Origin: Cucumis sativus
Lineage: Eukaryota; Streptophyta; Magnoliopsida; Cucurbitales; Cucurbitaceae
Length of the DNA stretch: 64,000 bases
NCBI RefSeq assembly: GCF_000004075.3
Contig: NC_026656.2
Location: forward strand, 17,556,607 to 17,620,606
Reading direction: 5' to 3'
Part shown: positions 35,801 through 47,999 of the stretch, piece after piece
Position numbering within the stretch: position 1 is the first letter of the stretch
Layout of the letters: the number at the start of each line of letters is the position of its first letter
The notes under the pieces: generated by a model
Seen by the model: only the letters and a program-made list of their open reading frames with translations
Told to the model about the DNA's origin: nothing
The model's database searches: none
Made by a program: the position numbers and the translations under genes

Positions 35801-38800
35801 AGGATACTGTATAACTTTTTGAATGGATGACACTGGCATGCTTTATAGCCTATGTTCTTGCCTGTATGATAAAAGAACAACTGTCTCGGATTGCAGGTGC
35901 TGAAATTTTTGATGGAAAAGAACTCTACTAATGCTCTTCATGGACAAGTCACAATTGGCACCCTTATTCTGCAGGTAATGTTTTATTTTGTTTTTCTTTT
36001 CTTCATGCAACCCTCTTAGGGGAAAAAATTATCGCCTAACCCATCAGTTTCCTTGGGTTTGCAGGACTGTGCTGTTGGGTTACTGTTTGCTTTGCTTCCA
36101 GTACTAGGTGGGAATTCTGGTATTCTTCAAGGAGTGATGTCTATGAGTAAAGTGTACGTATAAATAGGAATTTGTTTTACACATGGGCATACCCTCAAAT
36201 CTAGTTGTTACGTTTTTTCAGACATAGTAAGTACTATAAATGGTTATCTCATGAGAATTTTGAAGGTGCTTGCAAGTTTGCTTGGACGCTTATGCATTTA
36301 AAAAAAGAAAACCAAACAGTAAATTTACTTCTTGGGCTTAATGCTACTGGTGGTGTTCTTTCTAGAACACTTAAAGAAAGGACCAAAGAGTTCTCTAAAA
36401 TGTCTGGGATACTTTTCTTCTGGTTACAAACTTGTGAAGTTCAAAGATTAAGTTTGAGCTCCTTTGAGTTTGTGCATGTTATTCCTTCTTGTGAGGTATT
36501 TATTATTATCAAAAGAAGAGCAGAACTAGGTGCATAAAACCATATTGTGTATTTATTATCAGTACCTCGTGGAACTAGCTTTTTACGCCTTTTGCAGATG
36601 GTTAGTTATTCTTGATAAGTCCAGGCCAGGAACTGGTTTTGTATGACATGTAGATTATACGAGAAATTGTAGGGTATGAATCTTATATTTACAAGGTTTT
36701 GTATTTCTCAATCAGGTTGGTGATCTTGGTTGGTTTTTTGGTTGCTTTGTCAATTTTATCCCGTACATGTATTCCTTGGCTCTTAAAACTGATGATAAGT
36801 CTATCATCACAGGTATGCTTTATTGCATCTATATATTTATTATTATTGAAATTTATATACCTGATTTAACAACTATCCGAATTTCAAATGCATTGTCTAA
36901 TTTATTTTTCTCTGCAGACCAACGAACTTTATCAATTAGCCTCAGTGGCGTTCTGCTTGCTTGTAGCCTGGGTCAGTATCTACTTTTTTTTTCTGAGTTT
37001 GATTTTATGCATGTGGAGATGTCATACTTTGAATTGTTATCATTTCTATCATTCAGGTTTTTTATGTATAGGGGTACTAAGAAAGAACATCATTAATTTT
37101 TTTAAATAAAAAATCAAACTTCCATTTTGAATCATGAAATTTTTTAAGGGCATATGTAAAGACAGCCCAGACAATAGGAGACCTAACCTACTTATAGGGC
37201 CACTAATCCAATAGAATAAGGCCTGATGGATTATTACAGAAGGCCTTAGAGCCCACTATCCACCACAAGGGGGTCTTAAACTCAGTATTATTCCAAAGAA
37301 CGCACCAAGACCGTTGAAACCCCTAAAGAAATATCTAAAGATCCCAATATTTCGTTCACAACAAATACACCTCCAAACCTAAAACAAATAACAATAAATA
37401 GAAATAAATAAATAAATAAAAAGTCTTCCAAAGCACTTGCCTTTTATATCTTTGAAGGGAGGGAATGGGACAACTTCCTTTTACTGTACACCTTTCTTCT
37501 TTTTTAAATTATAACTCTCTGGTGTATGCCTACTTTGATGGGATACTATTCCCATGACTAATGAAGTTGTATAATTTTATTGGTCGCTATATGATCAATT
37601 GAAATTACTTTGTTGGTGCTTTTCTGTTAATTATTGTTTTTACAATTTCAGTGTAGTGATAAGTTGGGCCTCAGTCTAGAATTGGGTTCCTTTGCCGCTG
37701 GAGTGATGATATCCACAACTGATCTTGCTCAACACACACTTGAACAAGTAAGGCATTTCATTCCATACTTTGTTTCAAGAGATGTGTGGCTTAATTGTAA
37801 TGTTACCAAGGCATGTTGGTCTGGGTGTATAAACTATACATGCATATATGAAGAGTGTGTGCATGTACTGTTTGTATATATGTGTATGTAGGTGAATAAG
37901 GTGTTTATTGCTCTTGCTTCTGTGTGGGGGTTTCATATGCTGTTAGTTTGTTTATTTTTGTATGGTCTTCAGAAAATTGTATCACAATATCCGAATACTG
38001 TTAATATTCAAGATGATAGGAATGGGTGTGAAAAGAAATAAGGAAAATAAGGTGGGTAGGAATTTTGAAGGGCGAGGTGAAGTTGGATAGAGGGAGGATG
38101 GATTCTTGCACTTTAATACAGATAATAGGCTAGAATTTTGTTTGAAATGTTTGCTTTTCTGTCTCCCAAGAGTTATGTGTTGATTCCTATTGAGTGATTT
38201 TATAATTGCTTGTCTACAGATAGAGCCTATAAGGAACTTTTTTGCGGCCCTTTTTCTTGCCAGCATTGGAATGCTGATACACGTTCAGTTTTTGTGGAAC
38301 CACGTTGATATATTATTAGCAGCTGTTATACTGGTGATAATTGTAAAAACAATCGTAATTAGCACAGTGGTGAAGGGATTTGGGTATAACAACAGGACAG
38401 CACTTTTGGTGAGGTTATATTACTATATCCTCGGCATTCATCCTTGTTCATGATATGTTATAAATAACTGGTTTTCTCTTCTGGATATTGATTTGTGATG
38501 TGTAGGTTGGAATGTCTTTGGCTCAGATAGGAGAATTTGCTTTTGTTCTTCTCAGCCGTGCTTCTAATCTTCATCTAGTTGAGGTCAGTGCCATTATCTT
38601 GCTTCTCAGGAAAAACATTAAATGAGATGCATGTAAAAAAAATCTACTGTTAATCATAAATGATGATGCACGATCTCTGAAATTCTTGGGGGATGTTTTG
38701 GCGTGGATTCAGTTTGTTCAGTTCAGCCTGGACTTGGGTAGTCTGGCGGTGGGGGTTTAATCTGAGTCGTGAGAGTTTAGGAGGTCTGACGACCTTACTT

Positions 38801-40491
38801 GAACATGATTTGTTCTTCTATAGGCTGTACAACTATGTCCTTGAGATGAAGAAAATTGTGCTTGGTGTACAAGCTTAGGAAAACTATATATTAAACGAAT
38901 CATTAGGACTCATATTTACTCAAGTTTCTAAAAAAAAAAAATGAAAATCTTGTTATTCCAATATGATAATTTCAAAGTTCAAATTGTTTCTTCAAATTTC
39001 TTTATAGGAAAAAAGTGTTTCATAGAACTGTGTTGTTTCAGTTGACTAGCTTCAAAATAAAGTACTTTCTCCGGGCTGTTTTAAAATGATTAGTTAAATG
39101 CTATTTTATTGTGACTAAGTTTAATCTAAAAAAAGGTGATTAAGTTTAAATTCAATACCATACACACACTTCTGTTACTTAATATTTTGAATCAAATACT
39201 TATTTTAATATGGCAATTTTTTCCTAACTATAATCTTTTTTATTAACTTCAAAATAAAATAATGTTTACTTTTACTTATTTTTTTCTACTTAAGAAGAGT
39301 TACTTTCATTACCTTGAATATGGGTAATCTTGTATACATATATTTAATAAGCTAACTTCAAATTAAATACTCCGGAGTTAACTGCTCTACTTAAATTATT
39401 ACTATATTAAATTCTTTTAATATAAAAGTTCAAGATTACAAAAGTGGGGAGGGGAGGGGAGCACAATCAAATGGGGCAAAAGCGTTGAATAACTGAAAAA
39501 ATGGAAATATTGTTAAGATCGCCCAGTTATGTAGCCATATTTTTTAAACTATTGTTACGTAAAAATGGATGAATGAAAATAATACATCTTTTCTTATTGG
39601 ATACTGATATTATGATAATTTTCAGGGGAAACTGTATCTATTGCTTATTGGGACCACAGCCCTCAGTCTGGTGAGATGTAATCCATTTCTGCATGTTTAT
39701 ATATCTATGTATCTACATGATGGTTTCATATGTGTCATCATATGCTGTTGTAATGATTATATTTCTTTTCTCTGCATGGTTTTATTAATTTTTTTTATTG
39801 GCTTATTTTGAGTTATCTGCTATTCCGTTTGAGACTTCTTTTAGATAACAAATATACTTAAGAATTATGAATAATTTAGAAATAGTTGAAATTGTTAGCT
39901 CAATTTTTCATCACAAAAACAGGAATTAGTTGAAAGCCATTTCTTCAATATGATTTGACAGAAAGAAGGAAGGCATTGTATTGGAACTTGGAAGTTAGGA
40001 CATTGATTTGTCTGAAGGATCAATAACAAAACAATAAAAATTAAAAGCCATCCAATATCCGTTGATAGAAAAAAAACGAATGATTATTAAGAAAAAAAGT
40101 AAACTTGCACTCCTATAACCTATTACTTTTTTTTGCATGAGAGTGTGTTTCAGCATTATATTAGTGATTAATTTTCTCAAGAAATAAATTTCTGGATGGG
40201 GCATTTGTTAAAATTTCGTGCAGGTGACAACTCCTTTTCTTTTCAAGCTAATACCTGCTGTAGTACATTTAGGCGTGCTATTGCGGTGGTTTTCTCCAGA
40301 TAGTCTCGTTGAGGTAGAAACATTTTACTTGAATCTAACTTTATACACCGCAATTTTCCTTGACTCTAATCCGCTTGATCAAAATTTATCTTCATGTGAT
40401 AATTCAGATTGGATTGAAAGGAGACATCATTCGCTCGGACAGTGTAAAGCAACGGGTTATGTTGATAGTCCAGGGACCTCACGATTCATGA
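32808..40491 (+). CDS. K+ efflux antiporter, KEA4/5/6 type (CPA2 family)
   Basis: Endomembrane K+/H+ antiporter. Twenty exons: 32808-33051, 33578-33621, 33798-33856, 33953-34028, 34114-34175, 34248-34323, 34432-34506, 35176-35247, 35330-35413, 35730-35798, 35897-35974, 36065-36153, 36716-36812, 36918-36971, 37652-37747, 38220-38408, 38506-38583, 39626-39670, 40224-40313, 40408-40491. They give 586 aa with all phases consistent. Seen: a signal peptide (IFISIFIFLFLVSPPLL), a hydrophilic N-terminal region, and CPA2 membrane blocks (GYLLAGSIIGPGGF, VAQFGVIFLLFALGLEFS). The GTLILQDCAVGLLFALLP segment holds the Gln-Asp pair typical of KEA/Kef proteins; GMSLAQIGEFAFVLLSRAS follows. The C-terminus is short (VQGPHDS) with no RCK/KTN domain, as in KEA4-6 and unlike KEA1-3. 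The small exons (44-97 nt) are typical. I cannot separate KEA4, 5 and 6. Intron 14 holds a probable LINE fragment. Confidence 0.93.
37130..37390 (-). mobile_element. Degenerate LINE 3'-end fragment in KEA intron 14
   Basis: On the minus strand one frame, broken by stops, reads RSWCVLWNNTEF, then WWIVGSKAFCNN and ILLD*W. This recalls the C-terminal W..WC..SKAFC..Y....NW pattern at the end of plant LINE ORF2. It is followed by gggctgtctttacatatgccc, like the common LINE 3' tail phrase. It is inserted antisense to the host gene. Much decayed; no target-site duplication was identified. Confidence 0.35.
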
Positions 40492-43400
40492 CACTGATTG
40501 TATGTCAATTGAAAATGAAATATCATTTTCTTCTCAAGGAGTCAAATTCTGGCCAGCTTATTCCCATGTACAAGTGAAGTCGATTGAACCACTCTGTATA
40601 TTTGTTCATGTTTTTCTAGCCATATAAAAGCGTGTCCAGAATCATTTTTTTGTTTCACTTAACTGACCACTAGATTTGGAAAAAAGAAAAAAAAAACAGA
40701 TTAGAGAGTACTAGAGATGGATGACCAGATAAGAGCCAGTACAATAGAAGAACACTATTGTATTTGTCTTCTTCAGTATGACCTGATTCTTTGTAAAATG
40801 TATTATAGTTTGGATATTTATAATGAAATTGGTACTGCACAAAATAATCACTATGCCTTTTTTTGCAGTGTAAAATATTGATTTTTACCAAGTTCCCATT
40901 TAATCTCTCATCTGATTTCAGCCTTCCGTTGCTACTTCAAGACTCTTCATCAGATAGCTATCAGCAAAAGGAAAAAATAAAGTTCCAAGGCTGTAAGTTC
41001 ATCGATTCCCTAAAAAGAAAAAAACAATTTACTGACAGCAGTATTATTGATTGAAAGAACTGCTTAGAACCTTTGGAGGATTTAGTAACTTCAACTTGAA
41101 TATATTTGTCTTTTGACCACCTAACCAAAATGAGAGGATAGAACTAGAAGTTCCTGTGACTTTGTCAATTAGGCATCAGAAATAAGTAAAAAGTAAAATG
41201 AGAATCTTTCATTCATCTATGGTTGCTGGGGAATAATATATTTCAACAAGAGGAGAGAGAATTTATGATTTCATTTTGGGGATTTCAACCATTTTAACTC
41301 TTGTTTGATCTTTTTGGGTGTCCAGATGTTGATAGATAGTTACAGGGAGTAAATGAGAGAATCCTTTATGGTTGAAATGTCACTATTTCTTAAGATTTGC
41401 CTGCAGGAACTGACATGTGCTTATTTAATTTAACAGGTTAAAAAAAAAAAAAAAACTATTTGAGTGTTTCTTCCATACCTAGTCTCTCCTTCAAAGTTAA
41501 TTTTTATTCTCTTTTTTGCAAGAAAATATATTATGTCAATTGAAAGTCTTAAACAAAATTTTGAATGATTCCCAATTATAATATGTGCTTACAACCACAA
41601 GAACATAAAATAAAAGTATAAAAAAAATAAACCTGAAAAGATTCTTTCCACATGAAGAAGAAGAAGAAGTAGAGAAATAGTGATAGATCTAACCTAAAAA
41701 CAAAAATAGCGATGGTAGCGATGGTCCACTTCTTGCCTGTTTTTGTTTGGGCTTCCTCCTGCATTTTGTCCTCTACTTTTCAAATGGGGAAGACGCCAAT
41801 TATTTAACCTGTTTTTGTTGTCAATTTCCTTCTTTTTATTTCTCTTTTTCCAAATCTACATGTATGTATATTTTGTCTGCTTTGGAATTTTTTATCTACT
41901 GATAATTTAATTTTAATTTTTACCTTATGCTTTCATTTTATTTTACATTTTAAAAGGGGTTCTTTTAATTTCAGGCCATTTACCCTTTCTTGCTGACAGC
42001 AACAATTTAGTTACCATCGGTTTGTTTGCACAAATGTTCATTCCTTTCTAAATATCATTCCACTAGAGTTTCACGTGAATGGTAGTAATAAATAACAAAT
42101 AATAAGAACTTAATGTGATAAAAATAGTTTTGGTAAAGGTTGAAACAAACACATTATTTTACGATTTATTTTTTAGTTTCTACAACCACATTGTAGTGAC
42201 ACTCGATTTTAGGGTCAATTTATTAAAGAAAGTAAAATTATTTTTTCTCTACGTTGTGGGGTCTAGTTTTTATTCGTTTTTTAGGTTTTGAAATTTACAT
42301 TTTTATTTCTTAAATTTTAAATTTAGTTTTGTTCTATATCTTAAAATGCTATTTTACCTTATAATTATATGATTGTTCTGTATTAGTATTAAAGGGAGAA
42401 CGAGTGTTATGCGAAAGACGTACTGAAATTTATGGATAGAATTCACACAATAGTGTGAGATTATTGCATTAATTTGAATTATTTTGAGGATGGATATTTT
42501 TATCCTAAAAGAAAAGAAAGGAAAAGAGGCCAATCATGAGGGAGGCTTTTACTCTTGGCTTTATGCACTTTGAATTTTGCATAATTTTCTGTCCACATTA
42601 ATTTTTCCCATAACAAAGAGAAATCTTGTCCACTCGATTCTCTTCTTATAAAGTATCCAATTAGTGTTCTTCCAAATTTTGTTAATACCAACAAATTTGA
42701 GCCCTAAAAGCTATATCATTTTAAATTCCCAAGTTGAGATTTATTTATTTAGAAATTCTCTCTATTTAGAGGCCACCTACAGCTTTCATTTGTAAGGATC
42801 AAGATTGCTGAGCTGAAAAATAAGTGCTTTATCATATTATAGGATTCTTTTTTTAAATTAAAAAAAATACTAACAAAATCCAATTAGAATTCTTTTAACT
42901 ATAATTCAACTTGATATGTTCAGATCTTTTACATTAACCCATCTTCATAATTTACCCACCAACGTTTAAATAATATAGTTGTAAATATATTTTTATTTAG
43001 CTTTGGCTCACTTTGTTGACGTATTTTAAAAATATTCATTTTATTTTTTGTATTTTAAAAATTATTCTCGGTTCTTAGGTATGGAAAAGAAAATGAAAAT
43101 AAATGAAACAATATAAAGTATATGAACAAAAATGGATCTACATATATTGTTTTTTATGAGTTGAAGAAATGTTAAAAGTATTTTTCTCTAACTTATTTGA
43201 TTTGAAAGATTTTGTTTATAATATGAATATTTGGGTCAAAATTAGAACCTTTTAAGAGACTATGAACAAAATTGGAAAATAATATAAATTCTTTTAGAAT
43301 CAAAATGCAGTGGTACTCTTTCAATTGTTCAGCTAGAGACTATGACTATAAATGTTATAATTAGCCATTAAAAGAGAGTAACCCAGCTAGCCTACAAAGC

Positions 43401-43737
43401 AAGACAAAACTTATATGTTTGTTTTTATAGGGTAGCCCACACCTTTGACCAAATAACTCATTTTTAATTAATTGAGTTCACCATTAATGCATCAGTTTTT
43501 ATGACAAATTAATGGGTTTCATGGAATAATAATAATAATCTTTCCATTTCAAACAAATTTGTTTAGAAATTATTTTATTTTTGATAATCAATAAACCCCA
43601 ACTTGTTTGTGGACACAAAGGAGTTTTGATGATACAATAGTAACCAACATAAACATTATATTAAAAAAGAACATCGTTATTCCACTTCAAAAGTACAAAC
43701 TATACTAATATTTATAACAATAATAATCCATGGTGAT
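40492..43737. other. Convergent intergenic region between the KEA and MYB genes
   Basis: Holds the KEA 3' UTR and the 3' side of the MYB gene. There are short A runs and a small (GAA)n run (41655-41669). No ORF has a recognisable domain, and no RNA gene is seen. Confidence 0.5.
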
Positions 43738-45657
43738 TCACTGAGCTACTTGTTCAAGTACTGGCTTTGGAGTGGACAAACTTAGCTGCAAATCAGGTTG
43801 ATGATGATGACGATGATGATGATGATTGGTTGTTGTTTGAAAATTGTTGATCGTAATTGAGCTTGAAGATTTGTTGATGGGGGATTGAAGAAACTTGAAA
43901 TATGGCTCATGATGACGTTGATTATAATGATACTCAATCCAATTGAGATTTGTTAATTCTGAAATATTTGGAATTGGAGTTGGATTCCCAAAGGAAATAT
44001 TATTGGATGAAGCTGGTTGGATATTATAATTATTATTGGTTGGTTTCAAATTGTTGTTGATGCTGCTGCTGCTGCTGCTGCCTTTTTCAACCACTTGCAC
44101 TGTCAATTTGTCCCTTGCTGCAGCACCCTGTTGTCATTCATAATAAACCATAAACACACATTTTTCTTTTGTAGTATATAGAGTAGTGAAAGTCATTTAC
44201 AATCCCAATATTCAAAACCTAATCATCATTGAATTTGACACCAACCCTACAAAAAAGAATCATTCTAAAACACACAACAATGAAAGGATTAAATTGAAAA
44301 AAACAACTCAATTAGCTTTTCTGTTTATTATTTGGTTATTGGAGAACCTTAGAATTTCATTTCTGTAGTTTATAATTATAATTCAGTTTTTAGGATTTTA
44401 TCAAACCATATTTACTTAAATTCTAATTAATATTGAATTGTATTTTACTTTAGTGAGTTTTAGTTTAGTATTATATATTATATAGATACGAACTGGTATT
44501 TATATTAAACAATTAGTTGTTAAACTTCACCTTCCTTCTCGTATATATTTATTATCATTGAGTATTATATGTGTTTAATTAATGACTAGTCAATAAAAAA
44601 GGAAAGTCTTATACGTATGCAAATGGGTTATTTAAAAGTAATAGAATAGTGTGTATTATTATTTATATTGGAAGAGGAATATAAAACATTAGTGACGAAC
44701 TAATTAAATTTAAGTATATATTGACAATATTGGCTTTTGTCTTTTATTTATATGAATATTCACTTACTTAGAAAATTGGGTTATCATTCAAAATTCAATC
44801 TTTGGCAATTGGCACAGAGAAAAAACAGAAATAAAATATGTGAAAAATTAGAGAGTTTTGAGAGGGGGAAGTTTACGTCGAAAAGGCTGGGACGACGCTG
44901 TTTTCTTTTGTTGAGAGTTGTGAGTCGTAGAAAGTATTTTTGTGCATGACTAGCTACTTGAGTCGGAGTTCTTGTCGTCACAAATTTCCTCGAAATTCCT
45001 CTCCAATCTCCTTTTCCAAGCTTTTCTAACCCAATTAGAAACACCTTATGCTCCTCTTCACTCCATGGTACACCTATTCAAATACCAAAAACATCCCGAG
45101 CTAGTAAGTTGGTGAAACGATAAAACTAATTATATAATCAGCTAGAACGGAGAAAAGATGAAATGATATTCCTAGCTAGAATTCAAGCATGCAATTTAAT
45201 GCTTTAATACCATAATTAACCTAAAAAAATAAGAAATAAGAATAGCCATATGACCAAAACGAAAAGGAAAAAGAATAATTAAAAGAAGAAAAACCATGTT
45301 TTTGTTTTGAATCTTTTGAATTCATGATGAATGATTCAGTACAGTGCAAGAAAAATTACCTTTTTTTCTTTCATGGGTTTTGGCGACGAGGCCGTCTGAG
45401 AGATATCCATTTGACAATTTCTCAGAAGAAGAAGAGGACGATAAAGATGAAGAAGCCGAAGAAGAAGAAGAAGGCAAAGAATCCAAACTAATACTCTTCT
45501 TCAACAAGGTGGTATGATGATGATGATGATGAGTTGTTGTTCCATTATCAATGAGTTGAACTCCAAATAACTTAAACTTGGTTTCTTTATGCTTTTGAAT
45601 GGTGCAAGTTCTTGAATTGTGACCCACATTCCCACAGTGTGAGCATTTCCTCACCAT
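43738..45657 (-). CDS. Single-repeat MYB repressor with SHAQKYF box and CCHC knuckle (KUA1/MYBH-like)
   Basis: Nuclear 1R-MYB transcription factor. Exons (minus): 45657-45360, 45073-44877, 44127-43738; 294 aa. Seen: a zinc knuckle [14 protein letters not shown] at residues 5-18; the R/KLFGVxL repression motif (KLFGVQL, residues 29-35); poly-His and poly-Ser stretches (about residues 43-82); a MYB repeat from residue 100 ([20 protein letters not shown]) to SHAQKYF at 141-147; a second His-rich patch; and an EAR-like LQLSL near residues 278-282. The two repression motifs imply a repressor, and relatives bind GATAAG-type sites. The exon 2 donor (44877, TTCGAC|GTAAAC) was chosen to join SLFD to the [10 protein letters not shown] segment in phase. 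A longer read-through gives a low-complexity tail, so alternative processing is possible. A CT microsatellite lies just upstream of the ATG. Confidence 0.9.
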
Positions 45658-45660
45658 CTC

Positions 45661-45686
45661 TCTCTCTATCTCTCTCTCTCTCTCTC
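45661..45686. repeat. (CT)n microsatellite in the MYB 5' leader
   Basis: A ctctctctatctctctctct run immediately 5' of the MYB ATG (on the minus strand it reads as a GA-rich leader). It is probably within the 5' UTR and length-variable. Confidence 0.85.
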
Positions 45687-47999
45687 AAATGGAATCTCAA
45701 ACTAACACCAAATTCTTTCAAAAGTATAATATAAAGGGTTTAAAAAGGAAGGGGTAGCTGTGTTGTTGTTTTGATTAAATTAAATTAAATCAAATCAAAT
45801 CAATAGGGTTTGTGTTAATTATTAATTAGTGAAGAAAGAGATATGATCCTCTCCTCCTCCTAGGTTCTTTCTTTAATGATTATTGACGTAAATAGCAAGT
45901 CAAGAGGTGTGTGTGTTTGTGTCTCATTGGATCATATTCTTTTTCTTATATGATAATAATAATGATATGATAAAACTTATCCTAAAAATGGCATCTTTTT
46001 TAAAACTCCCACATGACCAACGTGACCTTATATTTGTCCCATTCTTTCTCATATCTCTCTATTTTATTTTATTCTTTCTATCCATTTTCACCTTTTCTTT
46101 CTTTCTTTCTTTCTTTTTACTCTCATTTCTACTTATTCTAAGTAAGTTAGATTACATATTTGCACACGAATAGTTTGAAAATTTTAAGGGTTTTTCTTTA
46201 ATCCTAATAATACTTCATTTGAATTTTTAAAGAATTTTTTATACCTAACAATAGTTTTTGAAATATTTATAAAAAATTAACAGTAATAATACTAAAACTT
46301 TTAGAAATTTATCAAAAAATATATATAGTAAATTTGACATTCTATCCATGTAAATATAAGTAAATATTTTAATTTATTTTACTACTTTAAAAAATGCTCG
46401 AAAAATTGTAGTAGAAAATATTTACAAAATTTAAAATTTTATCAATTATGGATGTATATTATTTGAAGGTGTCTTTTTTTATTTTTTAAGTATGAAACAT
46501 AATTTTTTAAAAAAGCTTAAGAAGATATGTTTAATTTTTTTTCTTTAAATTACTATTATTTGTTATTGAAATTGGGGTGACCACAAAATTCCCACCATAC
46601 ATTATTGTGATGGGAAAAAGGGAGTGATGTTGATACCAACCAACAAAACCCTATTTTTAGTTGGAGATTTGCCCAAAAAAAAAAAAAGAAGAAATTTGAA
46701 ATAATTTCTTGAAGATTGCTCCATATAAAAAAAGATGGGATAAAAAAGAGAATGATTACAAGCAAGTTGGCAGAACAACTACTGAAATATCAACATTCAA
46801 CACATTGTGACCATACATTTTTGTGGAAGCTATTTCCATTGATTATAAACTTCCAAATCAAACATTTCCATACATTCCCTACACACACACACAAAAATAC
46901 CAACTGTTTCTTTTAGATTTTCAACTTTGTTAACTATCACGTTAATGTGATATATATGTATTCAATTTTCTTAACATATTAGTTAACTTGTCAAGTTGGC
47001 AAAAACCTTAATTTCAATAGTATTTTTGGAAAGCATTTTAACCTATAGTTTTTAAGACGAAGGACAAAAATGAATTCCATATGAGTCTAAAGTTCATTAA
47101 TTCTTTTGTATATGATAAGAAAGGTAAGGCATTGGCCATCAAATCTCACCATTTAGAAATCCCATGTTGTCTCCAACATGGTGGACCAAATTTCCATACC
47201 CACAATATCATTATCCCCTCTCTCTCTATATATATATATAAACTATATTATTACTATTTCTATATACTTTGCATAAATAATAATAATAATGCTTTGTGTT
47301 TGTCTAACATGAGACAACTAATTAACAACTTATTATAATCTCATTCTCTTTAAACATAAAACCCTAATTCACATTAACCCAACTTGTCCCTGTACTATTG
47401 TTCTAATAATAGCATTTTTCACATTGCTATATATTTAATCATCCAAAAAGTATTATTTAATTGATTATAATTAATTAGGTGACAATTTTGTTAGAATATA
47501 TATAAGTGAATTAGCGAATTAAATTTATGAAGAGATTATATATATATTTTTTTTAACCTTTTCAAATGGTAAAAAGAATTACTAACACAATTTATTATTT
47601 ACTTGAGTATTAAGCATCATATTTTAGGGAGGTGAAAATGTTTTCTCTACCCAACATTTACTAATTAACTCTTTTGTTTTTACTGACCCTTTTCAAACTT
47701 TACACCAAAAATATCGTAAAGTAGTTTTAATTTAAGCATATATATATATAGGGTGTGAAAATGATAATGATGCATCTTTTTCTTTTATAAAGTAGTTTGA
47801 CTTAATCACCTCTCCCCATTTCAATATTCTTTTCGATAATTAATCAATGGACTTTCCCTTACCTGCACTCATCTCGTTTTAATATTAAAAACTAAAATAT
47901 CACATATACAAACTGCACCAATCGATGATAAGTACTAATATCTGTCCAAGAAATATGTTTTTTTCTAAGTAATTAAGAAACCATCATGTATAACCACAC

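Noticed and set aside
36205..36537. 110-codon ORF within the KEA gene
   Set aside because: Lies in intron 12 and does not match KEA proteins; the frame joins correctly when it is skipped.
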